DNA of 64,000 nucleotides from assembly GCF_004364285.1 (NCBI RefSeq), contig NZ_SOBE01000002.1, positions 806,001-870,000 of the forward strand, written 5' to 3'. How positions within the stretch are numbered: position 1 is the first letter of the stretch; every line of letters starts with the position of its first letter. Below are positions 21,813 to 30,071 of this stretch, piece after piece. The notes below the pieces were generated by a model. The model was given only the letters and a program-made list of their open reading frames with translations. It was not told where the DNA came from and did not search any database. Position numbers and translations under genes: made by a program. Source of the DNA: Frigoribacterium sp. PhB116. Lineage in GTDB: Bacteria > Actinomycetota > Actinomycetes > Actinomycetales > Microbacteriaceae.

Positions 21813-22631
21813 GTGAGCAAAGTCTGGTTCATCACCGGGGCATCGAAGGGCTTCGGCCGTGAGTGGGCGGAGGCGGCCCTCGAGCGCGGCGACAGCGTCG
21901 CCGGCACGGCTCGGAAGCTGGAGGCGGTGGACGCGCTCGTCGAGCAGTACCCCGACACGTTCCTGCCGATCCAGCTCGACGTCACCGACCGCGCCGCCGA
22001 CGTGGCCGCCGTGCAGCAGGCCGCCGAGCACTTCGGCCGCCTCGACGTCGTCGTCAACAACGCCGGCTACGGCCACTTCGGCATGGTCGAGGAGATCACC
22101 GAGGAGGAGGCGCGCGGCCAGCTCGAGACGAACCTCTTCGGCGCCCTCTGGGTCACGCAGGCGGCCCTGCCGATCATGCGCGAGCAGGGCTCCGGCCACA
22201 TCGTCCAGGTCTCGAGCATCGGCGGCATCAGCGCGTTCCCGACCGTCGGCATCTACCACGCGTCGAAGTGGGCGCTCGAGGGCATCAGCCAGTCGCTCTC
22301 GCAGGAGGTCGCCGGCTTCGGCATCTCGGTCACGCTCGTCGAGCCCGGCGGCTTCTCGACCGACTGGTCCGGCCCGTCCGCCTCGCGGAGCGACGAGAAC
22401 GAGGCGTACGCCGAGGTCCGCGAGGCCGCGTCGAAGCGTCCCTCGGCCGCCGACCCCGGCGACCCCACGGCCACCCGTACGGCGATCCTCAAGGTCGTCG
22501 ACGCCGACGAGCCGCCGCTCCGCGTCTTCTTCGGCAAGGCGCCGCTGGGCATCGCCAAGGAGGACTACGAGTCGCGCCTCGCGCTGTGGGAGGAGTGGCA
22601 GCCCGTCGCCGAGGAGGCGCACGGCAACTGA
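21813..22631 (+). CDS. SDR family oxidoreductase
   Basis: 272 residues. Complete classical SDR motifs: TGASKGFG cofactor loop, NNAGYGHFGMVEE, catalytic Ser in VSSIGG and YHASKWALEG. The protein resembles the short-chain alcohol/ketone reductase group often found near acyl-CoA ligases. The GTG follows GAGAGGAACACC, a good ribosome-binding site. It diverges from acyl-CoA ligase 1 and is closed by a large inverted repeat directly after the stop. Substrate unknown. Confidence 0.9.
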   Translation: MSKVWFITGASKGFGREWAEAALERGDSVAGTARKLEAVDALVEQYPDTFLPIQLDVTDRAADVAAVQQAAEHFGRLDVVVNNAGYGHFGMVEEITEEEARGQLETNLFGALWVTQAALPIMREQGSGHIVQVSSIGGISAFPTVGIYHASKWALEGISQSLSQEVAGFGISVTLVEPGGFSTDWSGPSASRSDENEAYAEVREAASKRPSAADPGDPTATRTAILKVVDADEPPLRVFFGKAPLGIAKEDYESRLALWEEWQPVAEEAHGN

Positions 22632-22633
22632 CG

Positions 22634-22709
22634 CCGTCCTGCCTGCTCTGCCCGCGCCTCCTCGTCTCGACACCGGGACGAGGAGGCGCGGTGCGTCCGG
22701 GCAGGACGG
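22634..22709 (+). terminator. Large two-part hairpin after the SDR gene
   Basis: The outer arms CCGTCCTGCC/GGCAGGACGG (10 bp) enclose the inner arms CCGCGCCTCCTCGTC/GACGAGGAGGCGCGG (15 bp). It begins three bases after the stop. No U-tract follows. It belongs to the recurring GAGGAGGCGCGG hairpin family of this window. Confidence 0.7.
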
Positions 22710-22713
22710 CCGG

Positions 22714-22749
22714 ACCGTCTCGACCGTCTCGACTGCCTCGACTGCCTCG
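22714..22749. repeat. 9-bp tandem repeats
   Basis: Two copies of ACCGTCTCG followed by two copies of the related ACTGCCTCG, back to back, between the hairpin and the MpaB-like gene. Confidence 0.85.
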
Positions 22750-22811
22750 ACGTCGAGACTCCCGGGCTCGCCGGGGGCAGGCGTCCAGCCCCCGCGGCGC
22801 ATGATCGGAGG

Positions 22812-23729
22812 ATGCCCGCCCTGACCGAGCCGCTCCGTGCCCGCCTGCAGTACACCTTCAACGGCCAGTACACGGGCACGCCCGAGTGGGTCACCGACCT
22901 CGCGAAGGGCGACGACGAGGGCTTCTTCGCACCGGGGTCGGCGGTCTGGGCCGTGCACGGCTCGAACACCGCGATCCTCGCCGGGGTGCGCGCCCTGCTC
23001 GTGCAGGCGCTGCACCCGGGGGCGCTCGCCGGGGTGCACGACCACTCGCGGTTCCGCGAGGACCCGCTCGGCCGCCTGGCCGGCACGATCCGCTGGATCT
23101 ACACCGTGACTTACGGCAGCAAGGAGGCGGCGACCCACGCCTCCCAGTGGGTCAGCCGCCTGCACACGAAGGTCGTCGGCAGCTACGACGACCGGAACGG
23201 CGTCCCGCACGACTACGCCGCGAACGACCCCGAGCTGCTCAGCTGGGTGCACATGGCCTTCGCGGACTCGTTCCTCGCCGCGTACCTGGCGTGGGGCGAG
23301 GGCGAGGTGCCCGGCGGGCCCGACGCGTACGTGCGCGAGTGGGCGACCGCCGGCGAGCTGATGGGCGTCGTCGACCCGCCGCGCTCGGTCGCCGAGATGC
23401 AGGACCAGCTCATGGAGTTCGACCGTCGAGGGATCCTCGAGCGCACCGCCCGGACCGAGGAGGTGGTGGGCTTCATCAAGCGGCCGCCGCTGTTCCCGGT
23501 GCTGCGCGTCGGCTACCCGGTGCTGTTCAACGGTGCCGTGGGGACGCTTCAGCCGCGCTTCCGCGAGCTGCTCGGCCTGCGCGCGCCGCACGTCGGGCCG
23601 GTATACCTGCCGACCACCCGGCCCGCGGGCGTGATGCTCGGGGCGATCGGCCGCGTGCTCGGCGACAAGCCGGTGGCCGAGGAGCACTCGCTGGCGCGGC
23701 TCGAGCGGCTGCGTCGGCCCGCGGGGTAG
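22812..23729 (+). CDS. MpaB-like oxygenase (DUF2236)
   Basis: 305 residues of the latex-clearing-protein/MpaB family of heme-binding proteins with unknown physiological substrates. Conserved landmarks are AVWAVHGSNTAILAGVRALLVQALHPGALAGVHDHSRFREDPLGRL, with the characteristic HP and H residues, DPELLSWVHMAFADSFL, and a late FPVLRVGYPVLFNGAVGTLQPRFRELLGL. No signal peptide. The ATG directly abuts GGAGG, which is too close for a normal ribosome-binding site. CATGAT six bases upstream could make it leaderless. It lies between the two acyl-CoA ligases. Confidence 0.85.
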   Translation: MPALTEPLRARLQYTFNGQYTGTPEWVTDLAKGDDEGFFAPGSAVWAVHGSNTAILAGVRALLVQALHPGALAGVHDHSRFREDPLGRLAGTIRWIYTVTYGSKEAATHASQWVSRLHTKVVGSYDDRNGVPHDYAANDPELLSWVHMAFADSFLAAYLAWGEGEVPGGPDAYVREWATAGELMGVVDPPRSVAEMQDQLMEFDRRGILERTARTEEVVGFIKRPPLFPVLRVGYPVLFNGAVGTLQPRFRELLGLRAPHVGPVYLPTTRPAGVMLGAIGRVLGDKPVAEEHSLARLERLRRPAG

Positions 23730-23752
23730 GTCCTTCGGGGGAGGATGGGGGC

Positions 23753-24358
23753 GTGACTGATCCTGCCGACGCCGCCGCGCCTCCTGCGACCCGGCGGGCG
23801 GGCGGACTGCGCTGGCTTCGCGACCTCGTCGTCATCGTGCTCGTCGCGCTGCTGGTCTCGTGGGGCGTGCGGACGTTCCTCGTCCGGTCGTTCTTCATCC
23901 CGTCGGCGTCGATGGAGCAGACCCTGCTGATCGGCGACCGCATCCTCGTGAACGAGCTCGTGCCCGGTGTGATGGATCTGCACCGGGGCGACGTCGTCGT
24001 CTTCGAGGACCCGGGCGGCTGGCTGGCGGCAGGCGAGGGCGACGACCTCGTCAAGCGCGTGATCGGGCTGCCCGGCGACACCGTCTCGTGCTGCGACTCC
24101 GAGGGGCGCCTGCGGGTGAACGGCGAGCCGCTCGACGAGCCTTACCTGAACGTGCCCGAGGGGGACCCCGCGTCGCTGACGCCGTTCGACGTCACCGTGC
24201 CCGACGGCGCCCTCTGGGTGATGGGCGACAACCGCGAGCGGTCGGCGGACTCCCGGTCGCACGTGACCGGTCCCTACGAGGGCTTCGTGCCGCTCGACCA
24301 CGTCGTCGGCCGCGCGACGGTCGTCTTCTGGCCGCTCGGCCGCTGGGCGGTGCTGTAG
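23753..24358 (+). CDS. lepB: Signal peptidase I
   Basis: 201 residues. One N-terminal transmembrane helix (LRDLVVIVLVALLVSWGVRTFLV) anchors the enzyme. The catalytic serine is Ser53 in FFIPSASMEQTL, the general-base lysine is Lys101 in DDLVKRVIGLPGD, and box E is GDNRERSADSR. It cleaves signal peptides from exported proteins at the outer face of the membrane. The GTG has GGAGGA upstream. It is monocistronic, with only 24 bases from the MpaB-like gene, so read-through from that gene is possible. Confidence 0.95.
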   Translation: MTDPADAAAPPATRRAGGLRWLRDLVVIVLVALLVSWGVRTFLVRSFFIPSASMEQTLLIGDRILVNELVPGVMDLHRGDVVVFEDPGGWLAAGEGDDLVKRVIGLPGDTVSCCDSEGRLRVNGEPLDEPYLNVPEGDPASLTPFDVTVPDGALWVMGDNRERSADSRSHVTGPYEGFVPLDHVVGRATVVFWPLGRWAVL

Positions 24359-24389
24359 GCCGAGGAGGCGCGGCGAGCGTCCGCAGCCG

Positions 24390-24421
24390 GCGCCAGCGGG
24401 TCAGCGCGCCAGCGGGTCAGC
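24390..24421. repeat. 16-bp tandem duplication
   Basis: GCGCCAGCGGGTCAGC is repeated perfectly back to back just before the stop of acyl-CoA ligase 2. The submotif GTCAGC recurs at its far end as well (26.19-26.30 kb). Confidence 0.85.
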
Positions 24422-24424
24422 CCG

Positions 24425-26128
24425 TCAGCGACCGGCGATCAGCGCGTCGCGGACCTCGCGACGGAGCACCTTGCCGATCAGCGACCGGGGCAGCTCGTCC
24501 ACCACGACGACGCGACGCGGCACCTTGTAGGCGGCGAGCTGCTCGCGGCAGTGGTCCCGCACCTCCTCGGGGTCGACCGTGCTGCCGGGCTCGACGACGA
24601 TCGCGGCGACGACGTCCTCGCCGCCGCCGTCGCGGGGGAGGCCGACGACCGCGGCCTCGGCCACGCCCGCGACGCCGCGCACCGCCTCCTCGACCTCGGA
24701 GGGGGCGACGTTGAAGCCGCCGGTGACGATCAGCTCCTTGATGCGGTCGACGATCGTGACGTAGCCGTCGGCGCTCATGCTGACGATGTCGCCGGTGCGG
24801 AACCAGCCGCCGGGCAGGAACGCCTCGGCGGTCTCGTCGGGGCGGTTCCAGTAGCCGCGGAACACCTGCGGCCCCCGGAGGATCAGCTCACCGGCGGCGC
24901 CCGGCGTGACGGGGCTCTCGGGGTCGGGGTCGTCGCGGTCGACGACGCGCGCCTCGGTCGAGGGGAACGGCACCCCCACGGTGCCGGGGCGACGGGTCGG
25001 CCCCATCGGGTTGCCGAGGGCGACCGGCGACGTCTCGGTGAGGCCGAAGCCCTCGACGAGCATGCCGCCCGTGACCCGCTCCCAGGCGGTGACGGTCGAG
25101 AGGGGGAGGTTCATCGCGCCCGAGATCGCGAAGCGGGCGCTGCGGAGGTCGACGCCGCGCTGCTCGGCGGCCTCGGCGAGGCGCTGGTAGATCGGCGGGA
25201 CCGCGGGCAGGAAGGTCGGCGGGTGCTTCGCCGCGGCCTTCAGCACGAGGTCGACGTCGAACTTGGGGAACAGCACGAGCCGCGCCCCGATCCGCATCGC
25301 GAAGGTGAGGCAGAGCGTCAGGCCGTAGGCGTGGAAGAACGGCAGCACGCCGTACACCGTCTCCTCGCCCTCGACGGCGCCCTGCACCCAGGCGCGTCCC
25401 TGCTCGGCGTTGCTGCGGAGCGACCGGTGGGTCAGCACGGCGCCCTTCGGCGAGCCCGTGGTGCCGCTCGTGTACTGCAGCAGGGCGACGTCGTCGAGGG
25501 CTGGGCGCGGGTGGCGCCTCTTCAGCGGGCGACCCGAGACGAGGTCGGGCCAGCTGACGTCGCCGACGGCGCGGGCGGTGAGCGCCTCGCGGGACTTGCG
25601 GGCGGCCGGGATCGGCAGCTTGAGGGCGAGCCGCGTGCCGAGCGGCATGCCGCGGGTCACGTCGACCGACACGACCGTGTCGAAGCGGAGGTCGCCGGGC
25701 AGGTCGCGGAGGCGCCCGACGAGCTTGTCCCAGGCGATGGCGACCTTCGCGCCGTGGTCCTCGAAGAGGTGGCGCAGCTCGCGGTCGGTGTAGAGCGGGT
25801 TGTGCTCGACGACGACCGCGCCGAGGCGGAGCGTCGCGTAGAAGGCCACCACGTGCTGCGGGCTGTTCGGCAGCAGGATCGCCACGCGGTCGCCTGCCGT
25901 CACGCCGAGCTTGCGGAGGCCCTCGGCGGCCCGGTCGATCTCGTCGCCGAGGTCGCGATACGTGGTCTCGCGCCCGAAGAACTCGAGGGCGACCTTGCCG
26001 CGGTGGGCAGCCACCGCGTCGTCGATCAGGTCGACGAGCGTGCCCGTCACGGGCTCGATGTCGGCGGGGACGCCCGGGGCGTAGCTGTGCAGCCAGGGGC
26101 GGGCGTCGGACTCGGCGTCGGCGGTCAT
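24425..26128 (-). CDS. Long-chain fatty-acid--CoA ligase (paralogue 2)
   Basis: 567 residues, ANL superfamily. The motifs are YTSGTTGSPKGAVLTH, EGFGLTETSPVALGNP, WFRTGDIVSMS, VDRIKELIVTGGFNVAPSEVEE and KVLRREVRDALI. It is obviously paralogous to the ligase at 20010-21692, with blocks such as GEGLRKLGV, LLPNSPQHVVAFYA and WDKLV/WDKVV shared in order. A duplication, or recruitment for different chain lengths, is likely. ATG start at 26128. Both ends of the gene are bordered by short tandem duplications containing GTCAGCG. Confidence 0.92.
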   Translation of the reverse strand: MTADAESDARPWLHSYAPGVPADIEPVTGTLVDLIDDAVAAHRGKVALEFFGRETTYRDLGDEIDRAAEGLRKLGVTAGDRVAILLPNSPQHVVAFYATLRLGAVVVEHNPLYTDRELRHLFEDHGAKVAIAWDKLVGRLRDLPGDLRFDTVVSVDVTRGMPLGTRLALKLPIPAARKSREALTARAVGDVSWPDLVSGRPLKRRHPRPALDDVALLQYTSGTTGSPKGAVLTHRSLRSNAEQGRAWVQGAVEGEETVYGVLPFFHAYGLTLCLTFAMRIGARLVLFPKFDVDLVLKAAAKHPPTFLPAVPPIYQRLAEAAEQRGVDLRSARFAISGAMNLPLSTVTAWERVTGGMLVEGFGLTETSPVALGNPMGPTRRPGTVGVPFPSTEARVVDRDDPDPESPVTPGAAGELILRGPQVFRGYWNRPDETAEAFLPGGWFRTGDIVSMSADGYVTIVDRIKELIVTGGFNVAPSEVEEAVRGVAGVAEAAVVGLPRDGGGEDVVAAIVVEPGSTVDPEEVRDHCREQLAAYKVPRRVVVVDELPRSLIGKVLRREVRDALIAGR

Positions 26129-26241
26129 GCCGACATCGAACCATCCCGAGGTCCGGGCGACCTGCGAGGGCGCCCGCTCCGCATGCCCCGCGTCAGCGAG
26201 CGGGTGCAGCCCGCGTCAGCGAGCCGGGGCAGTCGCCGTCG

Positions 26242-26283
26242 GCGGGCGGGCCCCCTCCGTCAGCGGGCGGGCCCCCTCCGTCA
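26242..26283. repeat. 21-bp tandem duplication
   Basis: Two perfect head-to-tail copies of a 21-bp unit (GCGGGCGGGCCCCC followed by TCCGTCA). The second copy runs into the stop codon of the TIGR03086-like gene. Further GTCAGCG strings occur at about 26.19, 26.21 and 26.30 kb. Confidence 0.85.
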
Positions 26284-26838
26284 GCGCGCGTCGCGGCCCG
26301 TCAGCGCGAGCAGGCGGACGAGCATCGGGGCGTCGTCGTCGACCGGCACGGGCGAGGCGAACAGGCCCGATGCCTCGAGGGCGTCCCGCTGCGGCTCGAA
26401 GACCGACCAGACGGCGGCGACGAGGTCGTCGTCCAGCTCCTCGTCCGAGCCGATGGCGCGGGCGAGGTCCCATGCATGGATGGTGACGTCGGCGACCTGC
26501 TCGGCGAGGTACTCGTGCACGGGCACGACGTCCGAGCTGAGCCGCACGGACGCCTCCGGGTCCGCCTCGCGCCACGCCTCGGCCGCGGCCCGCGACGACC
26601 GGTGCCAGGCGTCGACGAGGTCGTCGCCGAGCGGCTCGACCGAGGCCTGCGCCTCGCTCGGGTCGCCGCCCTCGAGCAGGACCGGCACCCACTGCTGCTC
26701 GCGGGTCACGTGGCGCACGAGGTCGCGCACGGCCCACTCGGTGTCGGGCGTCGGGGCGTCCCAGTCGGTGACGGCCTCGACCCGGCGCGCGAACTCGGCG
26801 TGCGCCCGGTGCTGCAGGGTGATCCAGTCGTGCGTCAT
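26281..26838 (-). CDS. TIGR03086/maleylpyruvate isomerase-like metal-binding protein
   Basis: 185 residues from the ATG at 26838, which has an excellent GGAGGA upstream; this start was chosen over a longer in-frame extension. The start is ITLQHRAHAEFARRVEAVTDWDAPTPDTEWAVRDLVRHVTREQQWVP, and the C-terminal landmark is VHEYLAEQVADVTIHAWDLARAIG, both typical of the mycothiol/DinB-like superfamily. Metal-ligand His residues are at RHV and IHAWD. In actinobacteria these are generally mycothiol- or metal-dependent; the specific reaction is unknown. Confidence 0.85.
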   Translation of the reverse strand: MTHDWITLQHRAHAEFARRVEAVTDWDAPTPDTEWAVRDLVRHVTREQQWVPVLLEGGDPSEAQASVEPLGDDLVDAWHRSSRAAAEAWREADPEASVRLSSDVVPVHEYLAEQVADVTIHAWDLARAIGSDEELDDDLVAAVWSVFEPQRDALEASGLFASPVPVDDDAPMLVRLLALTGRDAR

Positions 26839-26974
26839 GCGGGTCCTCCTCGGAGCAGGTGTGACGGTGACAACGCAGGAGGCGCGCGAGCCTTCCCGAG
26901 GACGCCCGCGACACCGGAGGTCCGCCGTCAGCGTACCTACCGGGCGCCCCGGCGTGTCCTCTAGTGTCGGGTGC

Positions 26975-27286
26975 ATGACCTCCCTGCTCGAGCTGCTGGT
27001 GCGCGTCGTCGCGCCGCTCGAGCTCGCGCTCGCGACCGGCCTGACCGTCGGCCACGCCGGGTCGCTGCCCGCGGGGGTCGTCGTCGGCCTCGTCGGCGCC
27101 GCCGCGGTGCTGGCGATCGTGGTCGTCGCCCGCGCGGTGCTGGCGCTCGCGGGGCTGGGCGCGGCCGTGCCGGGGCCGGTGCTGACCGAGGCCGCCGACG
27201 TGCGCCTCCTCGTCTTCGCCCGCGACCCCGACTCCGACGGACACGTGCGCGCCCGGGCGCCGGGACGGCTCCTCCCGGCCGTCTAG
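26975..27286 (+). CDS. DUF6412 small membrane protein
   Basis: 103 residues with two hydrophobic segments (about 8-30 and 34-58) and a short Arg-rich C-terminal tail ending GRLLPAV. It matches the DUF6412 family found next to a YidC paralogue in Microbacteriaceae. The ATG sits seven bases after TAGTGT, suggesting a leaderless message. The yidC-like gene follows 60 bases later, so a joint function in membrane insertion is plausible but unproved. Confidence 0.75.
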   Translation: MTSLLELLVRVVAPLELALATGLTVGHAGSLPAGVVVGLVGAAAVLAIVVVARAVLALAGLGAAVPGPVLTEAADVRLLVFARDPDSDGHVRARAPGRLLPAV

Positions 27287-27346
27287 CCGCGCCCGCGGCG
27301 CCCGACGGCCAGAAGCGACCTCTTCCCTTCTGCCGTGAGGACCTCC

Positions 27347-28093
27347 ATGGACCTGTCCGCCTTCCCGCCCCTCGCCGTCGTCCTCGACGGCTTGCACACC
27401 GTCGTCGTCGCGCTGAGCGACCTCGTCGAGCCGATCGCCGGCGCCTCGTCGTCCGCGCTCGCCGTCGTGCTCCTGACCCTGCTCGTCCGCGTCCTGCTGG
27501 TGCCCGTGGGGGTGTCGCAGGTGCGGGCGGAGATCGGCCGTCGCCGCCTGGCGCCCGCCCTCGCCGACCTGCGTCGGCGGATCCGCGACCCCCAGTCGCT
27601 GCAGCGAGCGACGGCGGCGCTCTACACGTCGGAGAAGGTCTCGCCGTTGGCGGGCTGCCTGCCGACGCTCGCCCAGGCACCGGTGCTCACGGCGGTCTGG
27701 TCGCTGTTCTCGCACCCCGTGATCGCCGGGCACGCCAACGCCCTGCTCGGGCACGTCCTGGCCGGGGCGGCGCTCGGCGCCTCGCTGGTGGGCTCGGTCG
27801 GTCCCGTCGTCGGGGGCGTCGCGGCGGGTGCCGTCTGGCCCTTCGTGCTGCTGCTGGTCGTGCTCGCGCTCGTCGTCGAGCTGCGACGACGGGCCGATCT
27901 CCGGGCAGCCGGCCCGCTCGTGGCGACGCCCGGGCAGGAGGCGCTGCCCGGCCTCGCGACCGTCGCGCGCGTGCTGCCCTTCGTCACCGTCGTCGTCGCG
28001 GCGTTCGTCCCGCTCGCCGCCGCCCTGTACATGGTGACGAGCGCGGCGTGGACGCTGGGGGAGCGGGCGGTGCTCCGCCGGGTGCTGGCCTAG
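27347..28093 (+). CDS. YidC/Oxa1 family membrane protein insertase
   Basis: 248 residues from the ATG after GAGGACCTCC; an upstream in-frame GTG lacks a ribosome-binding site. The YidC core is present: LTLLVRVLLVPVGVSQVRAE, then the charged loop, SPLAGCLPTLAQAPVLTAVWSLFSHP, and a final helical pair with LPFVTVVVAAFVPLAAALYMVTSAAWTLGERAVLR. It inserts or assembles membrane proteins. It is shorter than the housekeeping YidC, which normally sits beside rnpA, so this is likely a second paralogue. It is paired with the DUF6412 gene. Confidence 0.9.
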   Translation: MDLSAFPPLAVVLDGLHTVVVALSDLVEPIAGASSSALAVVLLTLLVRVLLVPVGVSQVRAEIGRRRLAPALADLRRRIRDPQSLQRATAALYTSEKVSPLAGCLPTLAQAPVLTAVWSLFSHPVIAGHANALLGHVLAGAALGASLVGSVGPVVGGVAAGAVWPFVLLLVVLALVVELRRRADLRAAGPLVATPGQEALPGLATVARVLPFVTVVVAAFVPLAAALYMVTSAAWTLGERAVLRRVLA

Positions 28094-28125
28094 GAGGCGC
28101 CGGCACGAGGAGGTGCGACCCACGA

Positions 28126-28165
28126 CGGAGGGCCCGCCCCTGCGACTGCAGGTGCGGGCCCTCCG
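28126..28165. terminator. Bidirectional terminator hairpin
   Basis: The arms CGGAGGGCCCGC and GCGGGCCCTCCG (12 bp) continue into an inner CCTGC-GACT-GCAGG stem, giving a near-continuous 17-bp hairpin. It lies between the convergent yidC-like and yceI-like genes. There is no U-tract, as is common in very GC-rich actinobacteria. Confidence 0.8.
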
Positions 28166-28200
28166 GGGACGCGGGCGACGTGCGCCCGCGACGGGTGCGA

Positions 28201-28752
28201 CTACGCCGCGAGGACGAACTGGATCTCGAGCGTGACGGTGACGTCGTTGCCGAGGGTGAAGCCGCCGGCCTCGAGGGCCGCGTTCCAGGTCACGCCGAAC
28301 TCGGTGCGGTCGATCTTGGTGGTGGCCGAGAAGCCGAGCTTGGTCTGGCCGTAGCCGTCGACGACGAGGCCGCCGAGCTCGCTCTTCAGGGTGACGGGCT
28401 TGGTGACGCCGCGGAGGGTCAGGTCGCCGTGCACGAGGAACGCGTCGTCGCCCTTCTCCTCGATGCTGGTCGAGACGAAGGTCATCTTCGGGTGCTCCTC
28501 GGCGAGGAAGAAGTCGCCGGTCTGGAGGTGGCCGTCGCGGTCCTTCTGGTTCGTGTTGACCGAGGCCACGTCGATGGACGCGGTGACCTTGCTGGCGGTG
28601 TGGTCCTCGTCGGTGACGAGCGAGGCGTCGAACGACTCGAACGAGCCCTTGACCTTGCTGATGGCGAGGTGGCGGACGCTGAACGAGACCTCGCTGTGCG
28701 TGGGGTCGAGGGTCCAGGTGCCGGCGGGGATCTTCTCTGCGGTGATGGCCAT
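28201..28752 (-). CDS. YceI family protein
   Basis: 183 residues, lacking a signal peptide. It is a YceI lipocalin-like beta-barrel that binds polyisoprenoid or amphiphilic ligands. The N-terminus reads GTWTLDPTHSEVSFSVRHLAISKVKGSFESFDA, the family hallmark, with a later FLVHGDLTLRGVTKPVTL and ATTKIDRTEFGVTWNAAL. The upstream region has a TATACT -10-like hexamer and a strong palindrome just downstream of it, so repression by a dimeric regulator is likely. The leader is about 75-80 bases. Confidence 0.93.
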   Translation of the reverse strand: MAITAEKIPAGTWTLDPTHSEVSFSVRHLAISKVKGSFESFDASLVTDEDHTASKVTASIDVASVNTNQKDRDGHLQTGDFFLAEEHPKMTFVSTSIEEKGDDAFLVHGDLTLRGVTKPVTLKSELGGLVVDGYGQTKLGFSATTKIDRTEFGVTWNAALEAGGFTLGNDVTVTLEIQFVLAA

Positions 28753-28808
28753 GGTGTTCTCCTGCTGTTCTGTGGGCTTCGTGGTGAGTCGTGCGGTGAG
28801 ATCTAGAT

Positions 28809-28842
28809 CGGTGACGTGTCACCGAAGGTCGGTACGAGTATA
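28809..28842 (-). promoter_or_regulatory. yceI promoter -10 with overlapping operator
   Basis: On the minus strand TATACT (28837-28842) is a near-consensus -10. Starting at about +6 to +8 is the palindrome CGGTGAC-GT-GTCACCG (28809-28824). A 10-bp palindrome GATCTAGATC (28800-28809) follows. Placement at the initiation region is typical of a repressor site. Confidence 0.55.
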
Positions 28843-28867
28843 TGCAAGCGCATCCTCCCGCGCGACA

Positions 28868-28895
28868 TTCCCGATCTCCGGCAGGAGATCGGGAA
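28868..28895. terminator. Hairpin downstream of the aldo/keto reductase
   Basis: TTCCCGATCTCC and GGAGATCGGGAA form a perfect 12-bp stem with a GGCA loop, extendable by three more pairs past one mismatch. It lies 28 bases beyond the stop of the minus-strand reductase gene and upstream of the yceI promoter. It may insulate the two. Confidence 0.65.
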
Positions 28896-28922
28896 CGTCG
28901 TCGCCGAGGTCGCGCGCGCGGC

Positions 28923-29927
28923 TCAGGCTGGGCGCTGGGCGGGCGAGACCGTCTTCGCGGGATCGCGCTCCGCGAGGTCGCCGAGCGCCTCGTCGATCCC
29001 CGTCATGACCTCGGCGGGCAGGGTGACGCCGGCCGCCTTGACGTTGTCGGCGACCTGCTCGGGGCGCGAGGCCCCGATGATCGCGGAGGCGACGTTGTCG
29101 TTCTGCAGCACCCACGCGATGGCGAGCTGGGCCATCGAGAGCCCCAGTTCGGCGGCGATCGGCTCGAGGGCGGCGACGCCCGTGAGGACCTCGTCGGTCA
29201 GGAAGCGCTTGATGGTGTTCGCGCCGCCCTTCTCGTCGGTCGCGCGGCTGCCGGCGGGCAGCTCGGCGCCCGGCTTGTACTTGCCGGTCAGCACGCCCTG
29301 CGCAACGGGCGACCAGACGATCTGGCTCAGGCCGTGCTGCTTGCTGGCCGGGACGACCTCCTGCTCGATGACCCGCCAGAGCATCGAGTACTGCGGCTGG
29401 TTCGAGATGAGCTGCACGCCGAGCTTCTCGGCGAGGGCGTGGCCGGCGCGGATCTGCTCGGCGTTCCACTCGCTGACGCCGATGTAGAGCGCCTTGCCCT
29501 GCCGGACGACGTCGGCGAAGGCCTGCATCGTCTCCTCGAGCGGGGTCTCGCTGTCGTAGCGGTGCGCCTGGTAGAGGTCGACGTAGTCGGTGCCCAGCCG
29601 CATCAGGGAGCCGTCGATCGACTCCAGGATGTGCTTGCGGCTGAGACCGGTGTCGTTGTGGCCCGCGGGGCCGGTCGGCCAGTAGACCTTCGTGAAGATC
29701 TCGAGCGACTCGCGCCGCTCGCCGGCGAGAGCCGCGCCGAGCACCGTCTCGGCGCCCGTGTTCGCGTAGGCGTCGGCGGTGTCGAAGGTCGAGATGCCCG
29801 CGTCGAGGGCGGCGCGGACGCACTGCGTCGCGACGTCGTTCTCGACCTGGGAGGCATGCGTCAGCCAGTTGCCGTAGGTGATCTCAGAGATCTTGAGACC
29901 GCTGTGTCCGAGGTATCTGAATTCCAT
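28923..29927 (-). CDS. Aldo/keto reductase (Kv-beta-like)
   Basis: 334 residues. (beta/alpha)8 NADPH-dependent reductase with the tetrad visible: Asp and Tyr in STFDTADAYANTGAE, Lys in IFTKVYWP and His in YQAHRYD. The start MEFRYLGHSGLKISEITYGNW and the segment WSPVAQGVLTGKY resemble the potassium-channel beta-subunit group (AKR6/AKR14-like). NADPH binding is by the C-terminal IIGASRPEQVADNV. Substrate unknown. It diverges from the gtrA-like gene with about 145 bases between starts. Confidence 0.92.
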   Translation of the reverse strand: MEFRYLGHSGLKISEITYGNWLTHASQVENDVATQCVRAALDAGISTFDTADAYANTGAETVLGAALAGERRESLEIFTKVYWPTGPAGHNDTGLSRKHILESIDGSLMRLGTDYVDLYQAHRYDSETPLEETMQAFADVVRQGKALYIGVSEWNAEQIRAGHALAEKLGVQLISNQPQYSMLWRVIEQEVVPASKQHGLSQIVWSPVAQGVLTGKYKPGAELPAGSRATDEKGGANTIKRFLTDEVLTGVAALEPIAAELGLSMAQLAIAWVLQNDNVASAIIGASRPEQVADNVKAAGVTLPAEVMTGIDEALGDLAERDPAKTVSPAQRPA

Positions 29928-30071
29928 GGGCTCACGCTACGCGCGTCCCGGGCGGGAGGCGAGCGACAGCCGCGAGGGCGATGTGAACAACGCGTGACAC
30001 CAACCTGGCAACCAGCACACAACGCCGTACCCCGGGCAAACCCCCTTCCGGGGGGCCCCCGAACCGGTGTC

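Noticed and set aside
18552-22631. Very long open frames antisense or out of frame to recognised genes (for example about 1,360 codons here, others at 5505-8753, 20010-23687 and 45858-49103)
   Set aside because: In DNA this GC-rich stop codons are scarce in wrong frames. The translations are Arg/Ala/Gly/Pro-rich low complexity, or fuse a real gene to noise; only the parts with family motifs were kept.
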